DNA from: Strigomonas culicis
Lineage: Eukaryota; Euglenozoa; Kinetoplastea; Trypanosomatida; Trypanosomatidae
Assembly: GCA_000482145.1 (NCBI GenBank)
Contig: AUXH01000134.1
Coordinates: forward strand, 1-36,440
DNA: 36,440 nucleotides
Reading direction: 5' to 3'
Under the pieces are notes generated by a model that was not told the DNA's origin, did not search any database, and saw only the letters and a list, made by a program, of their open reading frames with translations. Below, piece after piece: positions 7,288-16,059 of the stretch (position 1 is its first letter; the number at the start of each line of letters is the position of its first letter). Position numbers and translations under genes: made by a program.

Positions 7288-8391
7288 CTACGCCCGAGAT
7301 GGGTACTGCTCTTGCGGACTCGCGGCAAGCGCATCCCGCACCGGCTGGAAGTAGGGGTGCGCCATCGCCTCGTGCGCCAGGGGCCGGTCCTGGTGGTCGA
7401 ACTGCAGCAGCTTATCGAGGAGGTCCAACGCGGCGCGGTCGCAGAACTCGGCCGTGGCCGGCGTCACGAACTGGGACCACTGCAGCTTGTCGGGCCGCAT
7501 CTTGGGTAGCGTGTCACGGATGCTGCGCGGGATCACACCGTTGTACTTGCGACAGTAGTCGTAGACGGCGGTCGTGCCGAACACCGCGGCGAGCTTCAGC
7601 AGCTGGTCCTCGTTGCTGCTGCCGGGAAAGAAGGGGTCGCAGCGGAAGAGCATGCCGGCGAGCACGCAGCCCACGCACCAGATGTCCAACGAGTAGTCGT
7701 AGTGGCGGTAGCCGACGAGCAGCTCGGGGCCCTTGTAATGTCGCGTCGCCACGCCGCAGTTCAGCGCCTCCCCGTGGATGTAGTACTCCCCGAGGCCCCA
7801 GTCAATCACCCGGATCACCTTCTTTTCGTTGTCAATCATGACGTTGTGCGGCTTGATATCGCGGTGGAAGATACCGCGGCGGTGCGCAAAGTCGAGCGTC
7901 CGCAGCACCTCGTACAGGTAGTACCGCAGGTCGAAGTTCGTGAGCGTCTTGGTCATCATGAGGCTGCGCAGCGTCGTTGCCTTGTTCACGTACTCGGTCA
8001 CGAGAATAGGGGTCCCGGTCCGCTCGTCCTTCAGCAGGTCTAACAAACGCACCACGTTCGGTCCCCCGCAGAGGTTCCGCAGGATGCTGATCTCGCGCTT
8101 GATCTTTTTATAACGCACCGGCTTCAGGATCTTCAGGACGCAGATGATGTTGTTGCCGCGGTTGCGGCCCTTGAAGACCTCGGAGTACTTCCCGCGACCG
8201 ATTTTCTGCAGCAGCTCATAAGGGGAGCAGTCCGTGTTGAAGTTGATGACCGCGTTTTCGTAATCGTAGTACTCGGTCGGCAGGCTCTGGCACACGAACC
8301 AGAACGGGTGCTCGTATTCCTTCTCCGCGCCGTTATCTTTACTTGTGTTACCATCATCACCGTATTTACTGCGCTTCGCTGTGCCGTCCAT
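7288..8391 (-). CDS. CK2A2: Casein kinase 2 catalytic subunit (CK2 alpha)
   Basis: The 367-residue protein has every CK2 alpha hallmark: glycine loop GRGKYSEVF (65-73), lysine K87, the basic substrate-recognition cluster KPVRYKKIKREI (90-101), HRDIKPHNVMID (176-187), DWG at 197-199 in place of DFG, and GPELL (221-225) in place of APE. CK2 is a constitutively active acidophilic Ser/Thr kinase of nucleus and cytosol, usually in a tetramer with CK2 beta. The domain starts about 20 residues later than in human CK2 alpha because of a hydrophilic N-terminal extension followed by HPFWFVCQSLP. T. brucei has two alpha isoforms; the A2 symbol rests on recalled synteny next to RPN6. An acceptor AG at 8578-8579 after a pyrimidine tract is the most convincing; a second tract near the ATG has no AG between it and the start codon. 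Confidence 0.93.
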   Translation of the reverse strand: MDGTAKRSKYGDDGNTSKDNGAEKEYEHPFWFVCQSLPTEYYDYENAVINFNTDCSPYELLQKIGRGKYSEVFKGRNRGNNIICVLKILKPVRYKKIKREISILRNLCGGPNVVRLLDLLKDERTGTPILVTEYVNKATTLRSLMMTKTLTNFDLRYYLYEVLRTLDFAHRRGIFHRDIKPHNVMIDNEKKVIRVIDWGLGEYYIHGEALNCGVATRHYKGPELLVGYRHYDYSLDIWCVGCVLAGMLFRCDPFFPGSSNEDQLLKLAAVFGTTAVYDYCRKYNGVIPRSIRDTLPKMRPDKLQWSQFVTPATAEFCDRAALDLLDKLLQFDHQDRPLAHEAMAHPYFQPVRDALAASPQEQYPSRA

Positions 8392-8987
8392 CAGGTGAAA
8401 GCGGAGGGGGTCGAAGAAGAAGAAGTAATTTACAAAGCGCAGAAAGAAAAAAAAACTGTTGTATGGATATCTACAGAATATGTATATTTATATCTATATG
8501 TATAAATATAAATACTTAAAAAAAAAGTACTAATATATAGATTACAAATGTATATATCTATATAAAAAGCGGACTACCTTTAAAAGTAGAAAGAAATAGG
8601 GGGAAAGGGAAACACATTACGTATGAAAGCGAGACAAAGTATCGAGGGAGAATTAAGAAAAGTAGATTTTACATACTTTTTTTTTTGTGCTCTAAAGGGG
8701 CAACTAAAAACGTATGATCCTCAACACGAACGGCTTTAAACAAGAAAGAGTCCACAAAAAAAAAAAAACCACCAGTACAAACACGAACAACAATAGATAT
8801 TTTAACAATAAAAAAAATCTGGCAATGCACATTCATATATTTTTTTTTGCTTTTGTTCTTGTTTTTCAAAACAAAAAAAAAATGAACGCATCTATAATAG
8901 TTCTAACTGACTAACTCAATATATGCATATACAGTCCGTATGATGGAGAGCGAAGAAGAAGAAAAAAGAGAGGTAACCATAACGTTA
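8392..8987. other. AT-rich intergenic spacer
   Basis: Spacer of 596 bases between RPN6 (3' UTR side) and the CK2 gene. It holds TA-rich and homopolymer A/T segments and the candidate CK2 acceptor near 8578 with its pyrimidine tract (plus-strand purines about 8586-8612). No coding region seen. Confidence 0.6.
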
Positions 8988-10670
8988 CTACTTCTTCTGG
9001 TCCTTCTTCCCTTCCTCCTTCTTAGCAGCGCCACTGCTATCCCCGGCGTCCGCCGCGTTGCTATTATTATTATTGGCCGACCCCTTTTTAGCGTCCTTCT
9101 CCTCCTTATGCTTCTTCTGGTTCTTCTCCTGCTGTTCCTTCCGCTTCGCGTAGCTCTCGTCGACGAGGGCATCGAACTTGCCGCCCACCTTGTCAAACAG
9201 CGCGGTGATGAGGCCGTCGAAGGCCTCCAGCGCGGCGAGGGCGTCAGCGTAGAGGGTGGTCTCCTTGCCGCGTTTCGTGTTGGCCTCATCCGCGGCGTTC
9301 TCATAAAATGCCTTCTCCTCCTTCTCCTCCGCCTCGCGCTTGATCTTCTCCACGTCGTCGAAGAGAATGAGGCAGTTGTGCTCCTGGTCCACGATGCCCA
9401 GCAGCTTCTTGTCAAGGATCAGCTTCGAGATGCGGTTCTCGACGACGGCGGTGTCGAGCTTCAGCAGGTCAGCGATGTGTGCGAGCTGCACACGGTGGTA
9501 CGGCAGGATGCACTTCAGAAGGTGGCGCTCGATGAGGGTGTCGTACATCTCCTCCAGCTGCCGCCGCACGACGTCGTCGGCGAGGAGGTCGATCTCGTGC
9601 TGGTCAGCCGTCTCGCTCGCGTGGAGCGCCTCCTGCCCGCGACTGTAGTCGCGCAGCTCCGTCAGGATGGCGTTGAAGCGGTGGACGTCGCGGTCTATGT
9701 AGGCGTCGGCGATGCCGCGGATGGCATCGAGGTCGCGCCCCTTATAGCACAGCACGCTCTTGGAGGTCAGCACCGCCTTGAGCTCCTGCGGCTGGTCCGT
9801 CTGGATCTTCGAGAGCAGCATGTAGACCAGCGCCTTGCGCGCGAGACGCGCCTGGTCGCCCAGTCCGTTGTACCCCTCGAACGCCTCGTAGAGGTAGGAA
9901 TAGGCGGTCTTGTGATCACAGTCCTCCGCGTGCAGCACGCCGGACTGCAGGTCGATCTCCGCCTGCGAGAAGGGCGGACAATAGATGGTGTTCGCCGTCG
10001 TCCGCGCGGACACCAGCGCGGCGCGGCTCTTGCTGCTATTGCGGATGGAGTAGTAGATCTTGCTCTCGAGGAGATGGAGGTCCAGCAGCAGCGTGCGGTC
10101 GTCGAGGCGCCGCACCTCGCGCAGGAGCGTCAGCAGCTGCGTCAGCGCCTCGCGCGTCTTTCGCTGCTCCACCAGGATCTCCACCTGCCGCAGCTGCAGC
10201 CGGTGGCGCAGAAAGGTGCGCTTCTCCGCGCGCGCCCAGCGCACGTTGTGGACGCACACCTCGTACTGCGTCGTCAGCTCGACCCCGCACAGCATGATGC
10301 TGTCGAAGAGCTTGCGCACCATGTTGGTTGTCTTCGCCTTGGGCAGCAGATGGAAAAAGGGCCGCGCCTGGCGCAGCAGCGCGATGAGCTGCGCGCCGGA
10401 CTTCTGCAGCAGCAGGATCTCCGTCAGGCGGTACACAGACTGCTCCACCGTCCGAATCAGATCCGTCTCGTCCGCGTCGATGAGAACAACCGCCGCGTGA
10501 TCATCCCCCGCGGCGGCCTCGTCCTCCTCATCTCCGCCTGTCGGCAGCGGCACGAACGTCGTCACGAGCGCGGCGTAGATTGCCTTGGCGCCGCTGCGGT
10601 CGCCGCGCGCGTAGCTGTCCTCCGCCGCCTCGAACCGCTCCAGCGCGTTGTCTTTCGTTATGGTGACCAT
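8988..10670 (-). CDS. RPN6: 26S proteasome lid subunit RPN6 (PSMD11)
   Basis: The 560-residue protein starts at the ATG at 10670. It matches RPN6/PSMD11 along its length: KRTFLRHRLQLRQVEI (150-165), RALLDxHLLESK-type helix near 191-204, SARTTANTIYCPP (221-233), TAYSYLYEAFEGY (255-267) and the winged-helix part of the PCI domain up to LILFDDVEK (about 434-442). RPN6 is a scaffold that clamps the 19S lid to the 20S core and the ATPase ring. The family is normally about 420-435 residues. The excess comes from an acidic insertion at about 43-58, roughly 35 residues between the PCI domain and the C-terminal helix (474-500), and a charged lysine-rich tail (505-560) with an asparagine run. From memory the T. 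brucei orthologue is also next to CK2A2. Confidence 0.92.
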   Translation of the reverse strand: MVTITKDNALERFEAAEDSYARGDRSGAKAIYAALVTTFVPLPTGGDEEDEAAAGDDHAAVVLIDADETDLIRTVEQSVYRLTEILLLQKSGAQLIALLRQARPFFHLLPKAKTTNMVRKLFDSIMLCGVELTTQYEVCVHNVRWARAEKRTFLRHRLQLRQVEILVEQRKTREALTQLLTLLREVRRLDDRTLLLDLHLLESKIYYSIRNSSKSRAALVSARTTANTIYCPPFSQAEIDLQSGVLHAEDCDHKTAYSYLYEAFEGYNGLGDQARLARKALVYMLLSKIQTDQPQELKAVLTSKSVLCYKGRDLDAIRGIADAYIDRDVHRFNAILTELRDYSRGQEALHASETADQHEIDLLADDVVRRQLEEMYDTLIERHLLKCILPYHRVQLAHIADLLKLDTAVVENRISKLILDKKLLGIVDQEHNCLILFDDVEKIKREAEEKEEKAFYENAADEANTKRGKETTLYADALAALEAFDGLITALFDKVGGKFDALVDESYAKRKEQQEKNQKKHKEEKDAKKGSANNNNSNAADAGDSSGAAKKEEGKKDQKK

Positions 10671-11032
10671 CTTTCTTTTTTTCTTTTTTAGGAAGGAAGT
10701 AAGAAGGAGGGTATAGTATCTATTCCTTTTTTTTACTATTCTATTTTCCTTTAATAATAAAACAACGTAATGGCAGTATAGGTTATAAGAAAAAAAAAAC
10801 TGTTTTAACAATCAGATGAGAAAGAGAGAGAGCGAACGTATAAATGTGAATCATTTTTTTTTTTTTCGAAGGGGAAGAACATTTCGAGATCTATTGTTAG
10901 ATGCCTGTGAACATGCTTCTTGCTGTTACTGTAAGTTCACAAACAAATATGATTAAACCGTATATAAACAAGAAGAGAAGAGAAAAAAAAATGTATTAAG
11001 CGTTCTTATCAGCATGACATGAGGGGGGGGAC
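10671..11032. other. Intergenic spacer
   Basis: Spacer of 362 bases, the 3' UTR of the tRNA methyltransferase gene plus the leader of RPN6. It shows alternating T-rich and A-rich runs; pyrimidine tracts for RPN6 are present but I cannot choose one acceptor. No coding region seen. Confidence 0.55.
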
Positions 11033-12151
11033 CTATTGTTTCGTCTTCTTCGTCGGCGACTCTTTCGGACTGGTGCTCCGCGCACTTCCGTCCGTTTCGT
11101 CCCGTGTTCGAGGTGCAGGTGGCGGCGGCGGCAAGTAAGGTGCCTGCAGCGGCGGCTGTACGGGCGGCAGTACGTGACCCTTCGCGCGCCTGCCGGCCGG
11201 GTGCGGCGCGGCCCCACCGCCACCCTCTGTGTGCTCCTCATCCACCTCGTGGTCGTAGCACATGTCGGCGTCGAACCCAGACAGGTCTCCGCACGACAGA
11301 AAAGGCACGAGCAGCGCCTCCGCCGCGGCGGTGCGCCGACCGGCTGCCACCCGATACGTGTCCGCGTCGGGGGTGTGGTGGCTGCCGCCCTGCACCTGCA
11401 GCAGCACGTCACCCGGCTCGCCCGCGGTGGGCGGCAGGGCCAGGCGCAGACGGGGGACGTAGCCGGCTGGCAGCCGGAACCGCTGGCAGAGCAGAAAGGA
11501 CTCCACCGAGGCGTTGCGCGACGACTTGGGCTTCACCACGCGCACCTCCTCGAAGAAGAGCTCGCTCTTGTGCACTAGAAAAGGGGTGTTCGGGCCGCGG
11601 AACATCTTCGTCACGAAGGTGCCGCCCGGCCGCAGCACGCACGTCGTGATGAGCAGCGCGGCGAGGAGCAGCTGGTGCTGCAGGTACTCGTCGAGCTCGT
11701 GCAGCCCCGTCACGTCGGGTGCGCCATCGCAGACCACGATGCTGGCCCGCGCGTCCGCCGACCGCGCGCCGCGCCGGCGATTCGCCGCTGCGAGGAGGTC
11801 GAGGATCTGCTGCGCCGTCGTGGTGCTCGTGATGTCGCCCTGCAGAATCGTCACGTGCGGGATCGGTGCCATCTCCTGGAGGTCCACGGCGATCACCGGC
11901 GGCGGCACGTACGCCGCGGGTGAGGCGGGGACGTCCCCCGGCGGCGGACACGCGAGGATGCTGGACAGCACCTGCGACCAGCTGCCTGGCGCGGCGCAGA
12001 GATCGACCGCGCCGTACTGCACCTGCGCGGGGTCTAAGATGTGGTAATCCTCATGGATCTGCAACAACTTGTAGGCGCTGCGGGCGCGGTAGCCCTCCTC
12101 CTTCGCCTTGCGATAGTAAATATCGCGCTTATCCTTCGAGGCACGGCCCAT
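11033..12151 (-). CDS. FtsJ-family tRNA 2'-O-ribose methyltransferase, Trm7/FTSJ1 type
   Basis: The 372-residue protein starts at the ATG at 12151, giving MGRASKDKRDIYYRKAKEEG, nearly the Trm7/FTSJ1 consensus; the longer upstream frame has no ATG support and crosses the splice signal. The SAM-binding motif is DLCAAPGSW (50-58). The K-D-K-E catalytic tetrad is visible: K28 (SAYKLL), D142 (VVCDGAPDVTG), K182 (GTFVTKMFRG) and E217 (RNASVESFLLCQRF). Trm7 methylates the ribose of positions 32 and 34 in tRNA anticodon loops, with separate partner proteins for each position. Compared with yeast Trm7 (310 residues) it has a proline/alanine insertion at about 67-86 and a C-terminal tail rich in proline, histidine and lysine. 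The gene neighbours UBC9 without evident functional connection. Confidence 0.9.
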   Translation of the reverse strand: MGRASKDKRDIYYRKAKEEGYRARSAYKLLQIHEDYHILDPAQVQYGAVDLCAAPGSWSQVLSSILACPPPGDVPASPAAYVPPPVIAVDLQEMAPIPHVTILQGDITSTTTAQQILDLLAAANRRRGARSADARASIVVCDGAPDVTGLHELDEYLQHQLLLAALLITTCVLRPGGTFVTKMFRGPNTPFLVHKSELFFEEVRVVKPKSSRNASVESFLLCQRFRLPAGYVPRLRLALPPTAGEPGDVLLQVQGGSHHTPDADTYRVAAGRRTAAAEALLVPFLSCGDLSGFDADMCYDHEVDEEHTEGGGGAAPHPAGRRAKGHVLPPVQPPLQAPYLPPPPPAPRTRDETDGSARSTSPKESPTKKTKQ

Positions 12152-12470
12152 CCAACACGAGAGGGATGCGCGCCTTCTACTGCTGTTTCCTTGGTTCTTT
12201 GTTTTTTTTGTTGTTGTTGTTTTTGAAAGAGAAGAAAAGGGTGTGCGAAAGGCTGCATGACAAGTCGCACCGACAGAACATGTTGTGATGTGTTGTTGTT
12301 GCGCGCTCAACAACTTAGCTCAAGATGCAGAGTGGTCCACTGTTTTTTCTTTTTTGTTTTCCTTATTATAATCATAACGATAACAGCTTTTGTGTATCTA
12401 TCTATAACAGTATGCTGTCTAGCTTTTTTTTGCTTACTTTATGTTTTTTTTGTTGTTGTTGTTGTTGTAC
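12152..12470. other. Intergenic spacer
   Basis: Spacer of 319 bases between UBC9 (3' UTR side) and the methyltransferase gene. It contains TTG-rich runs at about 12200-12222 and 12450-12466 and the acceptor region at 12197-12240. No coding region seen. Confidence 0.6.
12197..12240 (-). promoter_or_regulatory. Trans-splice acceptor region of the Trm7-like gene
   Basis: A pyrimidine tract on the minus strand (plus-strand 12225-12240) is followed, after a CAA-rich stretch without AG, by AG at 12197-12198. The leader would be 45 bases and supports the start at 12151. Confidence 0.5.
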
Positions 12471-13067
12471 TCACTTCACAAAGTACCGCTGGACGTCCTC
12501 GCGCACCCGCGCCTCGTAGGCCTGCAAGTCCTTCTTGTACAAGAGGTACGGCTCCTCCTGTGCGGGGTCGCCAATGTTCGGGTGGTCCAGCAGCTCCTGG
12601 ATGGCCAGCAGCATCTGCTTGATGGTGATGTTCGGCCGCCAGTCCTTCTCTTCGTTCAGGATGGAGAGGCAGACGGTGCCGCTGGGGTAGATGTTGGGGT
12701 GGAACAGCACGCGCTTGAACTGGCACTTGGGCGGCCGCGTCGGGTAGTCCTCCGTGAAGGTGAGCGTCAGCGGAAACAGCCCGCCCTCCCAGATCGTGCC
12801 CGCCTTGCCTGGGATCGCGGCCTCCCAGTGCAGCAGGTCCAGCCCGCCGCTGGCCGGCGCCGCGCCGCCCTCGGGGACCTCCCGCGGCCGCTTCGCCACC
12901 GCCGCCGCCGTGCTGCTGCCGACGGCGGCCGTCGCGGGGGAGGCAGTCGGTGCGTCCGTCGCGCTCACCTCCTTCGGCTTCGCCCAGAAGCCGAAGGGAC
13001 GGTCCTTGCGCCAGTTCTTGCGCTCCTCCCGCAGCCGCAGCTGCGCGAGCGAGAAGGTCGCGGACAT
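12471..13067 (-). CDS. UBC9: SUMO-conjugating enzyme UBC9
   Basis: The 198-residue E2 matches UBC9 throughout: an N-terminal helix with [17 protein letters not shown] (15-31), the [17 protein letters not shown] segment (84-100), [16 protein letters not shown] (122-137) with catalytic cysteine C133, the HPN asparagine at 125, [11 protein letters not shown] (141-151) and [15 protein letters not shown]. It carries SUMO from the E1 to lysines in PsiKxE motifs. The family is normally about 158 residues. The extra length is a low-complexity insertion of about 35-40 residues at 33-75, between the FGFWAKP strand and LDLLHWE, rich in Ala/Thr/Ser and containing the basic patch AKRPREV (58-64). All conserved core residues are intact, so it should be functional. 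From memory the T. brucei orthologue also adjoins KREPA1. Confidence 0.94.
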   Translation of the reverse strand: MSATFSLAQLRLREERKNWRKDRPFGFWAKPKEVSATDAPTASPATAAVGSSTAAAVAKRPREVPEGGAAPASGGLDLLHWEAAIPGKAGTIWEGGLFPLTLTFTEDYPTRPPKCQFKRVLFHPNIYPSGTVCLSILNEEKDWRPNITIKQMLLAIQELLDHPNIGDPAQEEPYLLYKKDLQAYEARVREDVQRYFVK

Positions 13068-13071
13068 GCCT

Positions 13072-13075
13072 AAAG

Positions 13076-13120
<45 letters not shown>

Positions 13121-13205
13121 GTGTGTGTGTGTATATATCTATAAGTTATTGTTGTGGTGAGGGTGGTGAGAGAAGAGCATAAAAGCAGTAGTAGCATATA
13201 CAACT
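13072..13205 (-). promoter_or_regulatory. UBC9 leader region with ambiguous splice acceptor
   Basis: A strong pyrimidine tract (plus-strand about 13241-13261) is followed by AG at 13204-13205. Splicing there would leave a 136-base leader with ATGs at 13197 and further in, the first opening an out-of-frame ORF that overlaps the whole UBC9 coding region. AGs after the TA repeat at 13076-13077 and 13070-13071 would give leaders of 8 and 2 bases without upstream ATGs. The sequence alone does not decide. Confidence 0.4.
13079..13137. repeat. (TA)n plus (GT)n microsatellite
   Basis: About 16 TA units (13079-13110), then imperfect TATA and GTGTGT segments to about 13137, directly upstream of the UBC9 start codon. 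Confidence 0.9.
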
Positions 13206-13343
13206 GTGAAGAACACCAGCGCGTGCGGCAGTTTACACCAAAAAAAAAAAGAGAAAGAGATAGCTGGTAGCATAATTTCATTAAAACTCTGTGTAATAAT
13301 AATAAACAACCACATGATAGAGAGATAGAGAGAGCTAGACGCT

Positions 13344-15704
13344 TTACAACGCTTTGATGAACCCAAAAGGTGGTGAGATCTGAATATACGGGAAGGCATA
13401 ATCCTTGCTGCTCTGCACCGTCTCGCCACCGCTGCCGCCCGCCCCACCCTTGTCCGTCGGTGGCACCACCGCCGCGTGCACGCTGCGCTGCCGGTTCAGC
13501 CGCAAGATGCCGCTCACAAAGACAAACGTGTGCACACGGATTTGCTGCAGTAACAGGAGCCGCGGCACGCGCTCACCGATGCAGCGCACGACAACATACT
13601 CCTCGTCCTGCGTCTTCGTTGCCGTGGGCGATGACACAGGCTCCGTGACCTTGACCACGAACTGCAGTACGCTGGAGGCCCCCACGTAGCCCTCCTGGAT
13701 GTCAACCACCTGGCCGATGCAGGCCATGTTGGTGGCCAGCCGCAGGTGCACGCCGACCTCGTCGACGCCCACCACTGGCGCCGCCTTCCCGCGGGGGTCG
13801 CCGCGCGACTGCGGACGACCGGCGTCACCCGGCTGCGGCTCTGCCGTCCCATCCGCAGGGGGGGCCGGGGTGCTGTGCGGCGGGGGTGGGGCGGTGGGCG
13901 CGAAGTGGCAGCTGTAGCGGTCCTGCGCGTACAGCGCCTGGCGCGCCTCGCACGACAACACATCGGCCGGGTGCGCCTCCTCCAGGTGGGCGAGCAGGCC
14001 GTCGAGCAGCCGGAAGGTGCGCGGCGGCTCCGCGCCGCCCGCCGCTCGTTGCTGGGCACATATCGGGCACACAAGACGATTATTGTTATTATTATTATTA
14101 TTATTGGAAGAAGAAGAGCCGGTGTCGCCGCCAGCGCTGGGCGGTGAAGCAGCGGTGCCACCACCTTGCAGCGCCGCGCTGGCCTCGTTCTCCCAGTCCA
14201 CAAAAGGGTTCAGCGGCTCCTTCTCGAGCTCCACCACCTCCGCGCTGACGCTGTTGCCGAATGGGTTGCTGAACTGCCGGCTGCGCTCCCGGATGGAGAG
14301 GCGCACCGCTGCTGCGGCCGATGGGGTGGCAGCGGCATCCGCCTCCGGCGGCTGGCGCGCGGCGGCGACCTCCGGCGGGACGTACCGCGCCGTGTTCAGC
14401 CTGGAGCGCACGGACGCGGTGGTCGGCGACGGCGCCGCGGGCGTGCGGGCGGCCGCGCGCCGCTTGACGCCCGGCGCCGCGCCCTCCGGCGTCGCGCGGT
14501 TGATGTACTTCGATGGCTGACCAGCGCGCGCCGCACCGTCCGTGTCGGCCGCTGCCAGCGGCGGCGCCGCGGTCCGCCGCGGCGTCGCTTCGCCACCGCC
14601 CCGCGCCGCCGCGCTCTCCGCGGCGAGCAGCTCGAAGTACGCCTGCTTCGTCAGGATGGGATCGGCAGCATCCGCTGCTGCTGCTTCCTCCCCGCTCGTA
14701 GCGTCCGCCGCCACAGTGGCGGGCGGCACCCCGTGGCGCTGCCGCACGTGTGCCTCCGCGCGGTCGCGGTGTACGAACCCTTTGCGACAGAACCGACAAA
14801 AAAACGCCAAGTCGTGCATCTTGGTGTTGTTGAGGAACTGTATGACAGACGCCTCCGCCTGGCCGGCGCCGGCGTGCGGGTCCGAGAAGGCGGAGGAGAA
14901 GAGGGGGAAGAGTGTGAGGCCACTCGGAGCCGCGGCCGCGGCGTCCGGCCCATCCGCGCTGCCCCGTGCTCCCTGCAGACTCTCGTACAGCTGCTGCTGC
15001 TGCCGGAGGAAGAGCTGTTGCTGCTGTTTCTGTTGGGAGAAGAAGAGATACTGCGTGTTGATGGTGCGGTCGCCGGTCGTCCGCAGAGGCGGCGCGTAGT
15101 GCGTAGGGGGGTAGGGAAAGATGGCGTCATCGACCTCCTCGTCGAGGGTGTGAGACGCAGCAAGCTGGCCCCGTCTCGGCGGCGACGGCGTCAGCTGTGC
15201 CATCCGCCCCACGTACCGCTCCCTCTGCTGCGCTGGCAGGCGCAGCGCGGGGATCGGGTCGTGGCCAAAGAACTCTTCTGCCTCGCTCGTGCCCTCCGCC
15301 GCCGGCGCTCCCTCCGTGGGGTCTGGATGGAGGTGCCGTCTGGTGGACGGCGCCGCCGCGGCCTCCACCGGCTCGCTGTGCCGCACCTCGCCGAGCTTCG
15401 GCGCCAGCTGCGGCGGCACGGCGGTGCTGACGCCGTGCTTGAAGAAGGCCTCCTCCAGTAGCTGACCGTTCAGGTCGCCGTCGTAGGACCGGAAGTGGAA
15501 GTGGTGTTCCGTCGCCGGCGCCGCGCCGTCGTGTGCGGATAACGGTGGCGGGAAGCGCAGCTCCTTCGGCGGCAGCGCGGGCCCATCCGTGGTGCTGGCA
15601 GCAGCAGCAAGTAGCAGTGGACGTGTGCGGAAATGCGCTCGACGGGTGGACACAGAGAGAGCGGCCGCGACCGTGCCGCGGTGCGTTGGGGGAAGGAAGC
15701 GCAT
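13344..15704 (-). CDS. KREPA1: RNA editing core complex protein KREPA1 (MP81-like)
   Basis: The 786-residue protein has a mitochondrial-type N-terminus (RGTVAAALSVSTRRAHFRTR), two C2H2 zinc fingers and a C-terminal OB-fold domain, the KREPA1/KREPA2 architecture of the kinetoplastid editing core complex. Finger 1 is C303-x2-C306-x12-H319-x4-H324. Finger 2 is C546-x2-C549 followed by H573-x4-H578, with an unusually wide 23-residue spacer. The OB-fold covers about 652-778 (ATNMACIGQVVDI, VLQFVVKVTEP, EEYVVVRCIG, VHTFVFVSGILRLNR). KREPA1 organises the U-insertion subcomplex with the KRET2 TUTase and KREL2 ligase. The length (T. brucei MP81 is about 760) and recalled synteny next to UBC9 favour KREPA1. 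The linkers are alanine/proline-rich with Q4 runs (about 227-237) and an N9 tract (534-542). Confidence 0.87.
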   Translation of the reverse strand: MRFLPPTHRGTVAAALSVSTRRAHFRTRPLLLAAAASTTDGPALPPKELRFPPPLSAHDGAAPATEHHFHFRSYDGDLNGQLLEEAFFKHGVSTAVPPQLAPKLGEVRHSEPVEAAAAPSTRRHLHPDPTEGAPAAEGTSEAEEFFGHDPIPALRLPAQQRERYVGRMAQLTPSPPRRGQLAASHTLDEEVDDAIFPYPPTHYAPPLRTTGDRTINTQYLFFSQQKQQQQLFLRQQQQLYESLQGARGSADGPDAAAAAPSGLTLFPLFSSAFSDPHAGAGQAEASVIQFLNNTKMHDLAFFCRFCRKGFVHRDRAEAHVRQRHGVPPATVAADATSGEEAAAADAADPILTKQAYFELLAAESAAARGGGEATPRRTAAPPLAAADTDGAARAGQPSKYINRATPEGAAPGVKRRAAARTPAAPSPTTASVRSRLNTARYVPPEVAAARQPPEADAAATPSAAAAVRLSIRERSRQFSNPFGNSVSAEVVELEKEPLNPFVDWENEASAALQGGGTAASPPSAGGDTGSSSSNNNNNNNNNRLVCPICAQQRAAGGAEPPRTFRLLDGLLAHLEEAHPADVLSCEARQALYAQDRYSCHFAPTAPPPPHSTPAPPADGTAEPQPGDAGRPQSRGDPRGKAAPVVGVDEVGVHLRLATNMACIGQVVDIQEGYVGASSVLQFVVKVTEPVSSPTATKTQDEEYVVVRCIGERVPRLLLLQQIRVHTFVFVSGILRLNRQRSVHAAVVPPTDKGGAGGSGGETVQSSKDYAFPYIQISPPFGFIKAL
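14079..14105 (-). repeat. AAT/AAC repeat encoding polyasparagine
   Basis: Nine in-frame asparagine codons inside KREPA1, immediately before zinc finger 2, set in otherwise GC-rich coding DNA. Confidence 0.85.
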
Positions 15705-16059
15705 GACCGTAGGGGATGCGGCCTCTGTACGTGTACCTGCGGTCCAATACTATTTTGTTTTCTTTGTTTTTATTTGGACTGTTTCTATGATTCTACAAGT
15801 GATCGTTAGTGGAGATACGTGGTGTGGAAGGAAAGCGGAAAATGAAGAAGAAAAGGAAAAGAAAGAGAAAGAGAAAGTATCAACGTTTTATTTTTCTCTC
15901 ATGTTCCTTTTTTTTTGATTTTGATGATTTGTTTTGAGTGTGAACTAAAAAAAAAAAACGATGTATGCGAATTGCAGTTATATCTCCCTCTGTTTCAAAT
16001 ACCGTCCTTGTTTGTTGTTGTGCTTGTTGGTGCTGTTGTTGGTGTTGTTCGCTTCCTTT
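15705..16059. other. Intergenic spacer
   Basis: Spacer of 355 bases carrying the KREPA1 leader and splice signals and the 3' UTR of the large membrane-protein gene. No coding region seen. Confidence 0.6.
15793..15877 (-). promoter_or_regulatory. Trans-splice acceptor region of KREPA1
   Basis: A long pyrimidine tract on the minus strand (plus-strand about 15822-15877) is followed by the first AG at 15793-15794. The 88-base leader has no ATG before 15704. Confidence 0.6.

Noticed and set aside
8940..10691. 583-codon open frame on the plus strand across RPN6
   Set aside because: It is antisense to a clear RPN6 gene, its translation is low-complexity L/R/V-rich with no family resemblance, and GC-rich coding DNA routinely leaves such frames open.
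12439..13197. Out-of-frame ORF overlapping UBC9 on the same strand as a dual-coding gene
   Set aside because: The translation is alanine/glycine/arginine-rich with no recognisable fold and runs through the TA microsatellite; treated only as a potential upstream ORF.
14166..15461. 431-codon plus-strand frame antisense to KREPA1
   Set aside because: Shadow of the KREPA1 coding region, whose zinc fingers and OB-fold are unmistakable in the minus frame.
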